Shown: positions 8,240 to 13,933 of the stretch, piece by piece
How the letters are laid out: every line of letters starts with the position of its first letter
Position numbering within the stretch: the stretch's first letter is position 1
Origin: Mariprofundus sp.
GTDB taxonomy: Bacteria > Pseudomonadota > Zetaproteobacteria > Mariprofundales > Mariprofundaceae
Length of the DNA stretch: 19,219 bases
Direction: 5' to 3'
NCBI GenBank assembly: GCA_021772845.1
Contig: JAJFLF010000310.1
Location: 1 to 19,219, forward strand
Translations under genes and position numbers: made by a program
The notes under the pieces: generated by a model
The model's input: only the letters and a program-made list of their open reading frames with translations
Told to the model about the DNA's origin: nothing
Database searches by the model: none

Positions 8240-8270
8240 ATTCCGCATTCTGGAATCCGGAATACGGAAT
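8240..8270. promoter_or_regulatory. Palindromic operator-like repeats upstream of the wHTH gene
   Basis: ATTCCGCATTC (8240-8250) and GAATCCGGAAT (8253-8263) form an 11-bp inverted repeat with one mismatch. GGAAT also recurs at 8252, 8259 and 8266, a 7-bp period. The element starts 16 bp upstream of the regulator's ATG, a fitting place for autorepression. Confidence 0.5.
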
Positions 8271-8432
8271 GTCAAACGGGGTACTCGATGTGACAACAAT
8301 GGCGAAGCGTGGAGCCGGTTATTTGTCGGTTTTTGCGCGATGATCCAGCATCAGGGATTCTACGGCGCTCGATTCGGGATCGGCACCTGCGCATGAAAAG
8401 GCTGGATTTAAGCTGTTATATTATGGTCTGAC

Positions 8433-8534
8433 TCAACCGCCCTGTTTTTTTAACTTCTTGGCTGCTTTCTTCTCTTTTGGCGTCTTTGCCGCTTGTTTTT
8501 TGCCTTCTCTACTGCTTTTTTGTTCCTTGCCCAT
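8433..8534 (-). CDS. 33-residue lysine-rich mini-protein
   Basis: Unrecognised, very basic peptide read from ATG 8534, with AGGAGAG just upstream (4-nt gap). It begins MGKEQKSSREGKKQAAKTPK and continues with more Lys and Ala to QGG and a TGA stop. Thirteen of 33 residues are Lys and there is no hydrophobic core, so it is probably disordered and able to bind nucleic acid or ribosomes. Similar tiny Lys-rich peptides are annotated sporadically in proteobacteria, but I cannot name a family. The strong ribosome site supports it; the low complexity is a caution. Confidence 0.5.
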   Translation of the reverse strand: MGKEQKSSREGKKQAAKTPKEKKAAKKLKKQGG

Positions 8535-8709
8535 GGTACTCTCCTGATGAATCGTTAGACGTCAGAGCGAGCATGGCATCCCCGTTTGGTGGGATCATGC
8601 CAATGATCTTCTGAATGATTGTTGTGCTACGGATACCTGCCAGCCAGGCTGCTGAAGAAAGAATGTTCAATGAAAACTGGCCGTATCTTCCAATAACCAG
8701 TGTCATCAT
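8535..8709 (-). other. Possible small ORF or gene remnant (66-codon frame 8709-8509)
   Basis: An open minus-strand frame starts at ATG 8709 (MMTLVIGRYGQFSLNILSSA...) and overlaps the Lys-rich gene's start in another frame. Its ribosome site is poor (AGGCAGG) and no family is recognised. The rest of the 8535-8843 interval shows only a possible promoter just before the next gene. I list this as doubtful. Confidence 0.2.
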
Positions 8710-8803
8710 GTTACGCCTGCCTCTATGACATAGCTATCTATTCACCAAAGCCACTGGATGCTTGAGAGATTCAACGCTCCTCGAATTTTTGTGCATATTG
8801 AGG

Positions 8804-8809
8804 TATAAT
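8804..8809 (+). promoter_or_regulatory. Candidate -10 box for the DUF6868-like gene
   Basis: TATAAT (8804-8809) lies 34 bp before the ATG. No convincing -35 hexamer is found 16-18 bp upstream, so this is tentative. Confidence 0.35.
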
Positions 8810-8843
8810 GATCCCACGCGTTCATGCTTAACGGAGGTGTGTT

Positions 8844-9089
8844 ATGACCATTGAACTGCTACGCGAACTACTATTCTGGTCAGCAGTCATCCATATCGGT
8901 CTGCTAGCCTGGTGGGCGCTCATCATTATCTTTGCCCACGATCTGGTCTACCGCTTGCACACCCGCTGGTTCAGGATCCCTGAAGAACGCTTTGATGCCA
9001 TTCATTATGCCGGTATCGCATTCTATAAGATCTGCATCATCCTGTTTGTGATCGTGCCCTATCTTGCGCTCTTGATCGTGATGCCATGA
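8844..9089 (+). CDS. DUF6868-like small membrane protein
   Basis: 81-residue inner-membrane protein with GGAGGTG about 6 nt before ATG 8844. Two hydrophobic helices are visible: ~8-32 (FWSAVIHIGLLAWWALIIIF) and ~57-79 (IAFYKICIILFVIVPYLALL). Between them is a polar loop, HDLVYRLHTRWFRIPEERFD. Start, loop and the closing YK..I..F..VPY.AL pattern fit the DUF6868 family of uncharacterised proteins (recognised from memory). The function is unknown. It is transcribed toward yjbQ, which begins within ~80 bp, so the two may be co-transcribed. Confidence 0.75.
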   Translation: MTIELLRELLFWSAVIHIGLLAWWALIIIFAHDLVYRLHTRWFRIPEERFDAIHYAGIAFYKICIILFVIVPYLALLIVMP

Positions 9090-9171
9090 TCGTGTTGCTA
9101 TAACCGATATGTGATCCACGATTCATATCGCCACCCACTCACGTGAAGAGCTGGTCGATATCACCAGCGAC

Positions 9172-9543
9172 GTGAACCGATGCCTGCACGAGACAAACAT
9201 TCGCAACGGTATTGTCACCCTCTACGCCCAGGGTGCTACCGCTGCGATCATGATTCAGGAAAACTGGGATGAAAGTGTGCAAACCGATGTGGTGCACCTG
9301 TTACAGAAACTGATTCCCAAAGGGGTCTGGTTACATGATCAGCAGGACGGCAACGGCGACTCGCATCTCAAAGCGGGTCTTGTAGGCCCATCAGAAACCA
9401 TCCCACTCATCGACGGTAAACTCGGCCTCTCCCGCTGGCAGAATATCTTCTTCTGCGAATTCGACGGCCCGCGCGCCACCCGCTCGATTGTCTGCACCAT
9501 CATCGGAGATGCACCATCAGATAAGAGCAGTGCTAATCTGTAA
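9172..9543 (+). CDS. yjbQ: YjbQ/UPF0047 family protein with damaged or unclear start
   Basis: Small YjbQ-family protein; E. coli YjbQ has thiamine-phosphate synthase side activity. Signatures are LYAQGATAAIMIQENWD, DSHLKAGLVGPSETIPL (the family's H-x-K-x-x-L-x-G-x-S) and SRWQNIFFCEFDGPRATR. The family His-Thr before the central strand reads Gly-Ala here. Homology clearly begins upstream of GTG 9172: codons 9115-9171 encode STIHIATHSREELVDITSD, matching the usual T-x-S-R-x-E-L-V-D-I-T start. The only in-frame ATG before that (9109) is followed at once by TGA. The first standard start is therefore GTG 9172, which would remove the first ~18 residues. The C-terminus has an unusual tail (PSDKSSANL) past the family end. 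It may be a degrading gene, or it may use a rare start such as ATT 9121. Confidence 0.75.
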   Translation: MNRCLHETNIRNGIVTLYAQGATAAIMIQENWDESVQTDVVHLLQKLIPKGVWLHDQQDGNGDSHLKAGLVGPSETIPLIDGKLGLSRWQNIFFCEFDGPRATRSIVCTIIGDAPSDKSSANL

Positions 9544-9587
9544 AGGACCCTCCCCCTTTTTTCGTGATACAAGTGATCGGACAATAT

Positions 9588-9723
9588 GAACGATAGTGCA
9601 TGTGAAATTGTGTTATATGGCTTATCAGCCCTACCTTGTTGAATAATATGAATGATCGTTCGTAAATAACTTGATGTTTTCGCCAAGGTGGATAATACTC
9701 CTCTAAAATATGAACGATTGTTC
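9588..9723 (+). promoter_or_regulatory. Three operator repeats at exact 62-bp spacing upstream of hipBA
   Basis: The sequence ATATGAAyGATnGTkC occurs three times. Core positions are 9588-9599 (GAACGATAGTGC), 9650-9661 (GAATGATCGTTC) and 9712-9723 (GAACGATTGTTC). The third is a perfect GAAC-N4-GTTC palindrome. Starts are 62 bp apart both times, about six helical turns, putting all sites on one DNA face. I infer HipB operators. Confidence 0.6.
9671..9698 (+). promoter_or_regulatory. Candidate hipBA sigma-70 promoter
   Basis: TTGATG (9671-9676) and TAATAC (9693-9698) are 16 bp apart, lie between operators 2 and 3, and are 42 bp before hipB ATG 9740. Confidence 0.45.
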
Positions 9724-9739
9724 TTATTGGGTGGTGGAT

Positions 9740-10060
9740 ATGGCTGCAATCTTAGAAATGAATGATGAGAACTGGATCAATAACCCGTTCGTTCTGGGGC
9801 AACATGTGCGGTCTAAACGGAAAGCACAAGGTTTGACACAAGCAGAGCTGTCGGAGAAGTCAGATGTTTCCAGTCGGCATATAAGTGACATAGAAAATGG
9901 GCTAAAGAATGTTGGTGCTTATACTTTGTTTAAAGTTTTAAACAGTCTTGATATAGCGCTATATATAGGCGCAAAACCTCTGCCGTTAACGCATGAAGAG
10001 CTAGAGGAAGAGCGCGAAAAAGAATTTCAAACCCTTAAAGAAAACAGGTGGTCTAAATGA
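9740..10060 (+). CDS. hipB: HipB-type XRE-family antitoxin/repressor
   Basis: 106-residue helix-turn-helix protein that would repress hipBA and bind HipA. I chose ATG 9740 (MAAILEMNDENW) because the earlier ATG at 9710 lies inside the third operator repeat and gives an unlikely peptide; GGTGG precedes 9740 closely. The XRE domain is at ~19-72: LGQHVRSKRKAQGLTQAELS, then SDVSSRHISDIENGLKNVGAYTLFKVLNSLDI. The acidic C-terminus (HEELEEEREKEFQTLKENRW) is probably helical and longer than the usual HipB tail. Its stop overlaps the HipA start (ATGA), indicating coupled translation. Confidence 0.85.
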   Translation: MAAILEMNDENWINNPFVLGQHVRSKRKAQGLTQAELSEKSDVSSRHISDIENGLKNVGAYTLFKVLNSLDIALYIGAKPLPLTHEELEEEREKEFQTLKENRWSK

Positions 10061-11292
10061 GCAAATTAGATGTCTGGAAAAAAAGAACGCGCTCAGGTCT
10101 ATTGAGCCAGGAATCTAAACATTCATTTTCCTATACCTACAATGAGCTATCAAGCTTGCCAGTATCCATAAGTATGCCAACTACAAAGCTCAAACGTGAA
10201 TTTAACGAGGTTCCACCCGCATTCCAGGCTTTCATGCCCGAGGGTGAGCTTCTTAAGGAGGTCGTCAGCTATCTGGAAGGAAAGCTGGAACGTAACGTAG
10301 ATGACATGGATATTTTGGCCGCTGTAGGCAACAATAATGTAGGCGTGCTTAGCTTCACAATGCCTGGTCAAGATATCAAACCGATGAACCAGCTCTTCTC
10401 TCCTGATTCCATCAATTCTGCTGATGATGAGCTGTCGGCTTTTAACTCGGCTATGGGGGAGTTCTTCTTATCTGGCGTATCAGGCGTTCAGCCAAAATTC
10501 CTGGCGAAGTCTTTGGCTATGAATAATCTCATCGTGAAATCGTATGACCCGTATGCGTTCCCCGCTTCAACAGTGGTTGAGCATGTGTGTATGGAGCTAG
10601 CTGATAAGTTAGGACTTAATGTAGCCAGGACCACCCTCAGTAAGCAGGGACATGTTCTTTTTGTTGAACGCTTCGATAAAGATGGTGACTCGTACGGTGA
10701 TATGGAGGAACTCTGTTCAATACTAAGTCTTGGAACACTAAAGAAATACGAGGGCACATACGAAAACGTAGCAAAGACCATCGGCAGAATTGATAGTGAA
10801 TCATTACGTCCTCTTTTTAAGCAAATCGTTTTCCATAACCTTATTCGAAACGGAGATGCTCACCTGAAAAACTTTGCAATCTTAGATGGTAAGTTATCGC
10901 CAATGTATGATGCACTTTGCACAGCAGCATGGGGCGATAACCGGTTGGCCCTCTACCTTGGTGGTTCAAAGGGGTGGGCAAAAGAGAAGATGCTTGTGCG
11001 ATTTGGCCAGGAGTTTTGTAACCTGACGGCTAACGAAGCAAAAACAGTGATAGCAGATATGAAAGATGGAATATTATCAGAGACCGGTAACATTGAAGCC
11101 TATGCACAGCAATATAGTGGATTGAGGCATATTGGCCCTGTGCTGGAAAACATGAAAGAACACCTGTTATGCGGGTGCGGACAAAAATTTCAGAGTGAAC
11201 TTTCTCTGGTTTCTATCAAGGAACTGCTTAAAAAAGACAGGCTCGCACAGACCTTTAATGATGGGATGACACCTGATGATATGGATATGTGA
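10057..11292 (+). CDS. hipA: HipA-type serine/threonine kinase toxin
   Basis: 411-residue kinase; E. coli HipA phosphorylates glutamyl-tRNA synthetase, stops translation and promotes persistence. The N-subdomain (~1-105) includes the family-typical PPAFQAFMPEGELLKEVV. The glycine-rich loop is SGVSGVQPKF (139-148); its serines are the likely autophosphorylation sites. The ATP-site Lys is in LIVKSY (K161), FVERFD is at 202-207, the catalytic loop is RNGDAHLKN (264-272, Asp267), and the metal-binding Asp is in YDALCTA (D285). All key kinase residues are present, so it should be active. The target may differ from E. coli. The C-terminus has a Cys pair (CGCG) and a polar tail. The whole module is bracketed by repeats of the yjbQ 3' end, suggesting it was inserted here. 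Confidence 0.92.
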   Translation: MSKLDVWKKRTRSGLLSQESKHSFSYTYNELSSLPVSISMPTTKLKREFNEVPPAFQAFMPEGELLKEVVSYLEGKLERNVDDMDILAAVGNNNVGVLSFTMPGQDIKPMNQLFSPDSINSADDELSAFNSAMGEFFLSGVSGVQPKFLAKSLAMNNLIVKSYDPYAFPASTVVEHVCMELADKLGLNVARTTLSKQGHVLFVERFDKDGDSYGDMEELCSILSLGTLKKYEGTYENVAKTIGRIDSESLRPLFKQIVFHNLIRNGDAHLKNFAILDGKLSPMYDALCTAAWGDNRLALYLGGSKGWAKEKMLVRFGQEFCNLTANEAKTVIADMKDGILSETGNIEAYAQQYSGLRHIGPVLENMKEHLLCGCGQKFQSELSLVSIKELLKKDRLAQTFNDGMTPDDMDM

Positions 11293-11367
11293 TCATAACG
11301 TAACTTCTTAAGTAACTTTCTACCCAATTCGAGGGATTCAGAAGAGCAGCGCCTGGTCTTGAACATT

Positions 11368-11433
11368 CGAATTCGATGGTCCGCGCGCCACCCGCTCCAT
11401 TATCTGCACCATCATCGAAGATGCATCGCATTA
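11368..11433 (+). pseudogene. Second copy of the yjbQ 3' end
   Basis: 11368-11425 matches 9456-9513 at 53 of 58 bases. Translation gives EFDGPRATRSIICTIIEDA, then Ser-His and a TAA stop at 11431-11433. Three of the five differences are synonymous and two change residues (Val/Ile, Gly/Glu). The rest of yjbQ is absent upstream of this copy. It ends where the family normally ends, so it may be the original 3' end, separated from the body by the hipBA insertion. Confidence 0.7.
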
Positions 11434-11461
11434 AACCCCGCGACTACCTCACAGCTGAGCG

Positions 11462-11743
11462 CTAGTCGTCATCTCTACAAGGACAGTTTTCCCTGGCACC
11501 CGGACGCACTGCTTTAAACTCGTCCCGGCTTAAAACCCCATCCTTATTGATATCAGCTTTATTAAACGGACCGGCGCCCTGTTTTACTGCCGCATCCTTT
11601 TCCGTAGCCATCATCGGGCAATCCTCACAGTTACACGCTTCGCTGTTCGCATCACACCCTTCCATACCGCAAGAGCAAGCGAACGCCATACTTGGCAGTG
11701 ACAACATCAACATGGTGGTCAACAAAAGTAGCATACGTTTCAT
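11462..11743 (-). CDS. Exported cysteine-rich EF-hand protein
   Basis: 93-residue periplasmic protein. ATG 11743 has GGAGG about 6 nt upstream. The signal peptide is MKRMLLLLTTMLMLSLPSMA with likely cleavage after Ala22. The mature part has a cysteine cluster (C23, C25, C30, C37, C39, C42) in a CSCGMEGCDANSEACNCEDC pattern, then a single EF-hand loop DINKDGVLSRDEF (D64, N66, D68, E75), and a final CPCRDDD. This suggests binding of calcium plus a thiophilic metal, or a disulphide-stabilised fold (inference). No family name is recognised. It appears monocistronic and divergent from the likely small RNA. Confidence 0.75.
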   Translation of the reverse strand: MKRMLLLLTTMLMLSLPSMAFACSCGMEGCDANSEACNCEDCPMMATEKDAAVKQGAGPFNKADINKDGVLSRDEFKAVRPGARENCPCRDDD

Positions 11744-11904
11744 GATATCCTCCAGAAAGACCCTATTGGTCGTAGGTTATTATCCTCCTCTCTCAACAAC
11801 CCGTCAATCGCCACCTGTCAGACACTTGCCACAGCTAAATCTGGTTAGATAAGCCAATATCAAGCGCTGGTTTGGCAATCGATTACTCTTCAATATATCA
11901 ATGT

Positions 11905-12075
11905 CTGCAATACATTCATCATCATATTACCAAACATTAATGTACTTTAACGGGCTATTCATACGCAACTCACCGGAGTTCACTAAAGTTTTCCCTGTCC
12001 GGAGCGAACAACCCTCCCTCCCTCGTTTCTCCGGACAAAGTTTCCCCGAAAGGGCCCCACTTGGGGCCCTTTTTT
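11905..12075 (+). ncRNA. Candidate small RNA with C-rich hairpin loop
   Basis: The 420-bp gap between the EF-hand gene and the ferredoxin gene has no credible ORF but ends in a two-hairpin structure typical of sRNAs. The first stem, GTCCGGAG (11997-12004) with CTCCGGAC (12029-12036), is perfect, can extend inward by AAC/GTT, and shows a loop containing CCCTCCCTCCCTC. That sequence is complementary to Shine-Dalgarno sites. A strong terminator follows 12 nt later. A possible promoter is TTGGCA (11872-11877) with TATATC (11894-11899), 16 bp apart; the 5' end given is a guess from this. ACATTAATGT (11934-11943) is a further palindrome. Confidence 0.5.
12049..12075 (+). terminator. Strong rho-independent terminator
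   Basis: AAAGGGCCCC-ACTT-GGGGCCCTTTTTT: stem arms 12049-12058 and 12063-12072, then T residues. No coding gene on the plus strand precedes it, so it should end a non-coding transcript. Confidence 0.85.
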
Positions 12076-12091
12076 CGTTTCCGGATTATTG

Positions 12092-12119
12092 TTGGAAAAG
12101 TAGAAAACAGTTCTATGAT
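12092..12119 (+). promoter_or_regulatory. Sigma-70-like promoter for the ferredoxin gene
   Basis: TTGGAA (12092-12097) and TATGAT (12114-12119) are 16 bp apart and lie just after the terminator and 45 bp before the ferredoxin ATG. Confidence 0.5.
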
Positions 12120-12163
12120 GTGTGAATAACAGATACCGACCACCAACATTAGGAGATGAGCGC

Positions 12164-12433
12164 ATGAAACAGCTAACCGTATGCATTAATGATCGTGCAA
12201 ACCCGAATCAGCCTTCATGCACAGGCCGAGGTGGTGGTGAAGTCTTGGCCAAGAGATTTGAGCAGGAAATTGCAGCTAGTGGTTGGAGCATTGAAGTGAA
12301 ACGCTTTAAATGTTTGGGGCGTTGTGATGAAGGCCCTGTATTGAAACTTTCACCGGGCGGACCATTTATTTACCAGGTTCATCCAGATGATCTGGACGAG
12401 ACATTAAAACAAATCGAAATATTTTTGGCATGA
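12164..12433 (+). CDS. Thioredoxin-fold 2Fe-2S ferredoxin
   Basis: 89-residue (2Fe-2S) ferredoxin of the thioredoxin-like group (NuoE C-terminal/Shethna-type). I chose ATG 12164 (MKQLTVCIND) with AGGAG 8 nt upstream over the 14-residue longer frame. The cluster ligands are Cys7, Cys19, Cys50 and Cys54 (VCIND...SCTGRGGG...KCLGRCDEGP), the normal C-x11-C-x30-C-x3-C arrangement. The C-terminal LKLSPGGPFIYQVHPDDLDE block is typical: a strand and helix that end the fold. It would carry electrons in the cytoplasm; the partner is unknown. It stands alone behind its own promoter. Confidence 0.88.
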   Translation: MKQLTVCINDRANPNQPSCTGRGGGEVLAKRFEQEIAASGWSIEVKRFKCLGRCDEGPVLKLSPGGPFIYQVHPDDLDETLKQIEIFLA

Positions 12434-12499
12434 TCATAAAATAAGAAGAGCGCTAATCTATAAATGGCTCTGACCCACTACTGACCCACTTAACTAATT

Positions 12500-12574
12500 T
12501 CGTCATACCCGACTGGATCGGGTATCCAGGAGACTGTTAAAATGACTGGATTCCCGCCTGCGCGGGAATGACGA
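12500..12574. repeat. Inverted pair of REP-like palindromic units
   Basis: Two ~30-nt units face each other. Unit 1 (12500-12529) begins TCGTCATACCCG and ends CGGGTATCCAG. Unit 2 (12546-12574), read on the minus strand, begins TCGTCATTCCCG and ends CGGGAATCCAG. Each has an internal CCCG/CGGG palindrome. Unit 2 contains ATTCCC-N8-GGGAAT, as in Neisseria dRS3 and many proteobacterial REP sequences. Together they can form a large cruciform in the convergent gap 12434-12759. Confidence 0.75.
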
Positions 12575-12672
12575 CGAAGGGAGAGGAGAAGTTGAATTTA
12601 TGCCCAACATGTCTGATAACAAGTCAAACTGTTGCTTTATAATATTTATTGGTCATCTACTAAATATTATCT

Positions 12673-12698
12673 GGGACAGCAGTGGCGCTGCCCCTTTT
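12673..12698 (+). terminator. Terminator-like hairpin
   Basis: GGG-(A)-CAGC (12673-12680) pairs with GCTGCCC (12687-12693) with one bulged A, followed by CTTTT. It may end transcripts from the ferredoxin side. Confidence 0.4.
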
Positions 12699-12714
12699 GT
12701 ACTGTGCCCTGCAC

Positions 12715-12741
12715 GGAAACGCTGAATACATCAGCGTTTCC
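12715..12741 (-). terminator. 11-bp hairpin downstream of the exported-protein gene
   Basis: GGAAACGCTGA (12715-12725) and TCAGCGTTTCC (12731-12741) form a perfect stem with a 5-nt loop, 18 bp past the stop of the minus-strand gene. There is no T-run, so it is either a weak terminator or an mRNA 3' stabilising hairpin. Confidence 0.45.
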
Positions 12742-12759
12742 CTAAACGGCAGGTTCAGA

Positions 12760-13050
12760 TCAGATAGCTGTTTTATTCGCTTTAACTATTTTCCAGCCTT
12801 TATCGGTTTTAACGCGGGTCCATTTGGCCGGTGTTTTATTCTTTTCATTCTCTTTGGACCATGCCTTCAAATCTCCAGCACCCTGCTTTGTAATGTTCCA
12901 GAGTTTTTTAGATGCTGAAACAGTCCAGTCGCTTGCACTATTAAAACTGGCCTTAGCTTTATCCCCTGCACTCGCCTCAGCAGCTGATACCAGCGCCGGT
13001 GTAGCCATCAGGGCAAATAAAGCCGTAATCGTAATCATTGTCTTTTTCAT
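12760..13050 (-). CDS. Small exported protein of unknown function
   Basis: 96 residues from ATG 13050, with GGAGGT 5 nt upstream; the frame reaches 13074 but the ribosome site decides. A signal peptide (MKKTMITITALFALMATPAL, cleavage near VSAAEA) is followed by a basic, Trp-containing mature part of about 70 residues: SDWTVSASKKLWNITKQGAG, DLKAWSKENEKNK, TPAKWTRVKTDKGWKIV. There is no Cys. No family is recognised. The spacing of Trp and Lys suggests a small periplasmic amphipathic or polymer-binding protein, which is speculative. It is monocistronic. Confidence 0.75.
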   Translation of the reverse strand: MKKTMITITALFALMATPALVSAAEASAGDKAKASFNSASDWTVSASKKLWNITKQGAGDLKAWSKENEKNKTPAKWTRVKTDKGWKIVKANKTAI

Positions 13051-13169
13051 TGTGACCTCCGTTCTAGAGGCCATTCAAGCGATTCCCATAAGCGATGAAT
13101 GTGCCCGGCATCACACTGCGCGAAAACCCCACACCACCCTCTTTTCCCAAATAACTCAATAACTCATGC

Positions 13170-13457
13170 CTTACCCCGACATATGCTGAAAAAACCTGTG
13201 ATCAGGTATTTATTCTTTCGGCACTTCATGGTCTTGTTAATCCTGATACGATGCCGGCTCCTTACGAGATGGCTCTGAACAATATGAATATTGCCGAGCG
13301 CAAGGCATGGGCGGATACCGTTCGTCCAAACCTTCCTCCTGGCCACTTGATCTATTTCGCAGGAGAGTGCTACAGGAAATACCTGCCCGATGGTGAAGTT
13401 CCAATGCAATCAATGGGCATTGGAATGCAGCTACAATGGCGAACAAATAAAGGATGA
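13170..13457 (+). pseudogene. 5'-truncated DUF6884 (YaaA-like) gene
   Basis: The frame is open from 13155 but no start codon occurs before ATG 13251. Translation from ~13170 gives LTPTYAEKTCDQVFILSALH, then GLVNPDTMPAPYEMALNNMN, IAERKAWADTV, LIYFAGECYRKYLP and MGIGMQLQW. This matches the central and C-terminal parts of DUF6884 proteins (FILSA-x-HGL, P-Y, AG-x-x-Y). The family's N-terminal strand (V-S-C-x-K-x-K) and the next ~25 residues are missing, replaced by unrelated sequence before ~13175. If ATG 13251 is used, the core FILSAxHGL motif is also lost. I infer a truncated, probably non-functional gene. A following gene starts 5 nt after its stop. Confidence 0.65.
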
Positions 13458-13461
13458 GAAC

Positions 13462-13779
13462 ATGAGCTATCAAACACAACACCAACATTTCACCATGCCC
13501 GATGGCGTAGTTATCCCCGAAGGATTTGAAGATACGTCCTGGATCGACGATGCAATGCCCAGCTTTTACAATAAAGCACTGAATGCATCTCTATGGATAG
13601 ATTATCCTAAAGAAGAATCCGAGATGAATGCTGACAATGACTGGATGCAGTTCAATGTAGATACCAGTTCAATGACTAAAACAGGCGATTACAACGACAC
13701 TGCCAAAGTACACCCATTCAAAACATGGGAAGAAGCGAATACTTTCATTGAAAGTCTGCCGGCCATTAAGAGGAGATAG
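13462..13779 (+). CDS. Acidic 105-residue protein of unknown function
   Basis: ATG 13462 has AAGGATGAG about 4 nt upstream. The protein starts MSYQTQHQHFTMPDGVVIPE and continues with many Asp/Glu and aromatic residues (DTSWIDDAMPSFYNKA, SLWIDYPKEESEMNADNDW) and ends TWEEANTFIESLPAIKRR. There is no signal peptide, transmembrane helix or Cys. No family is recognised. It follows the truncated DUF6884 gene by 4 nt, so the two were probably an operon. The acidic, DNA-mimic-like composition is a remark, not a functional claim. Confidence 0.65.
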   Translation: MSYQTQHQHFTMPDGVVIPEGFEDTSWIDDAMPSFYNKALNASLWIDYPKEESEMNADNDWMQFNVDTSSMTKTGDYNDTAKVHPFKTWEEANTFIESLPAIKRR

Positions 13780-13803
13780 ACTCCCGCAAAACAGAGTTGC
13801 AGC

Positions 13804-13932
13804 ATGACTCTGGCCCACCAATCCATTCTCCCCTTAGCTGATCCCCACACCTATATGAACGGAGCCCATGTTTCCAATACCGAAGCCTGGCACCGTCACT
13901 TACTATTCAAATTCAAGGCCAGTCACCCGTAA
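13804..13932 (+). other. Short frame, possible gene remnant
   Basis: A 42-codon frame (MTLAHQSILPLADPHTYMNG...HRHLLFKFKASHP) in the 154-bp gap ends 1 nt before the convergent gene. It has no clear ribosome site and no recognised family; it may be the end of a lost gene. Nothing else is seen in this gap. Confidence 0.2.
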
Positions 13933-13933
13933 C

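Noticed and set aside
9588..9723. Three 62-bp-spaced repeats as a CRISPR array or iterons
   Set aside because: Repeats are only ~16 bp and imperfect, there are just three, no cas or rep gene is present, and they end at the hipB start.
9710..9739. ATG 9710 as the start of HipB
   Set aside because: It lies inside the third operator palindrome and adds ten residues not expected in the family.
11991..12036. G-quadruplex on the minus strand (GGGAGGGAGGG)
   Set aside because: Only three close G-runs; a fourth is distant, and the plus-strand hairpin explains the sequence better.
12682..13162. Plus-strand ORFs opposite the small exported protein
   Set aside because: The minus-strand gene has a signal peptide and a GGAGGT site; the plus frames have neither.
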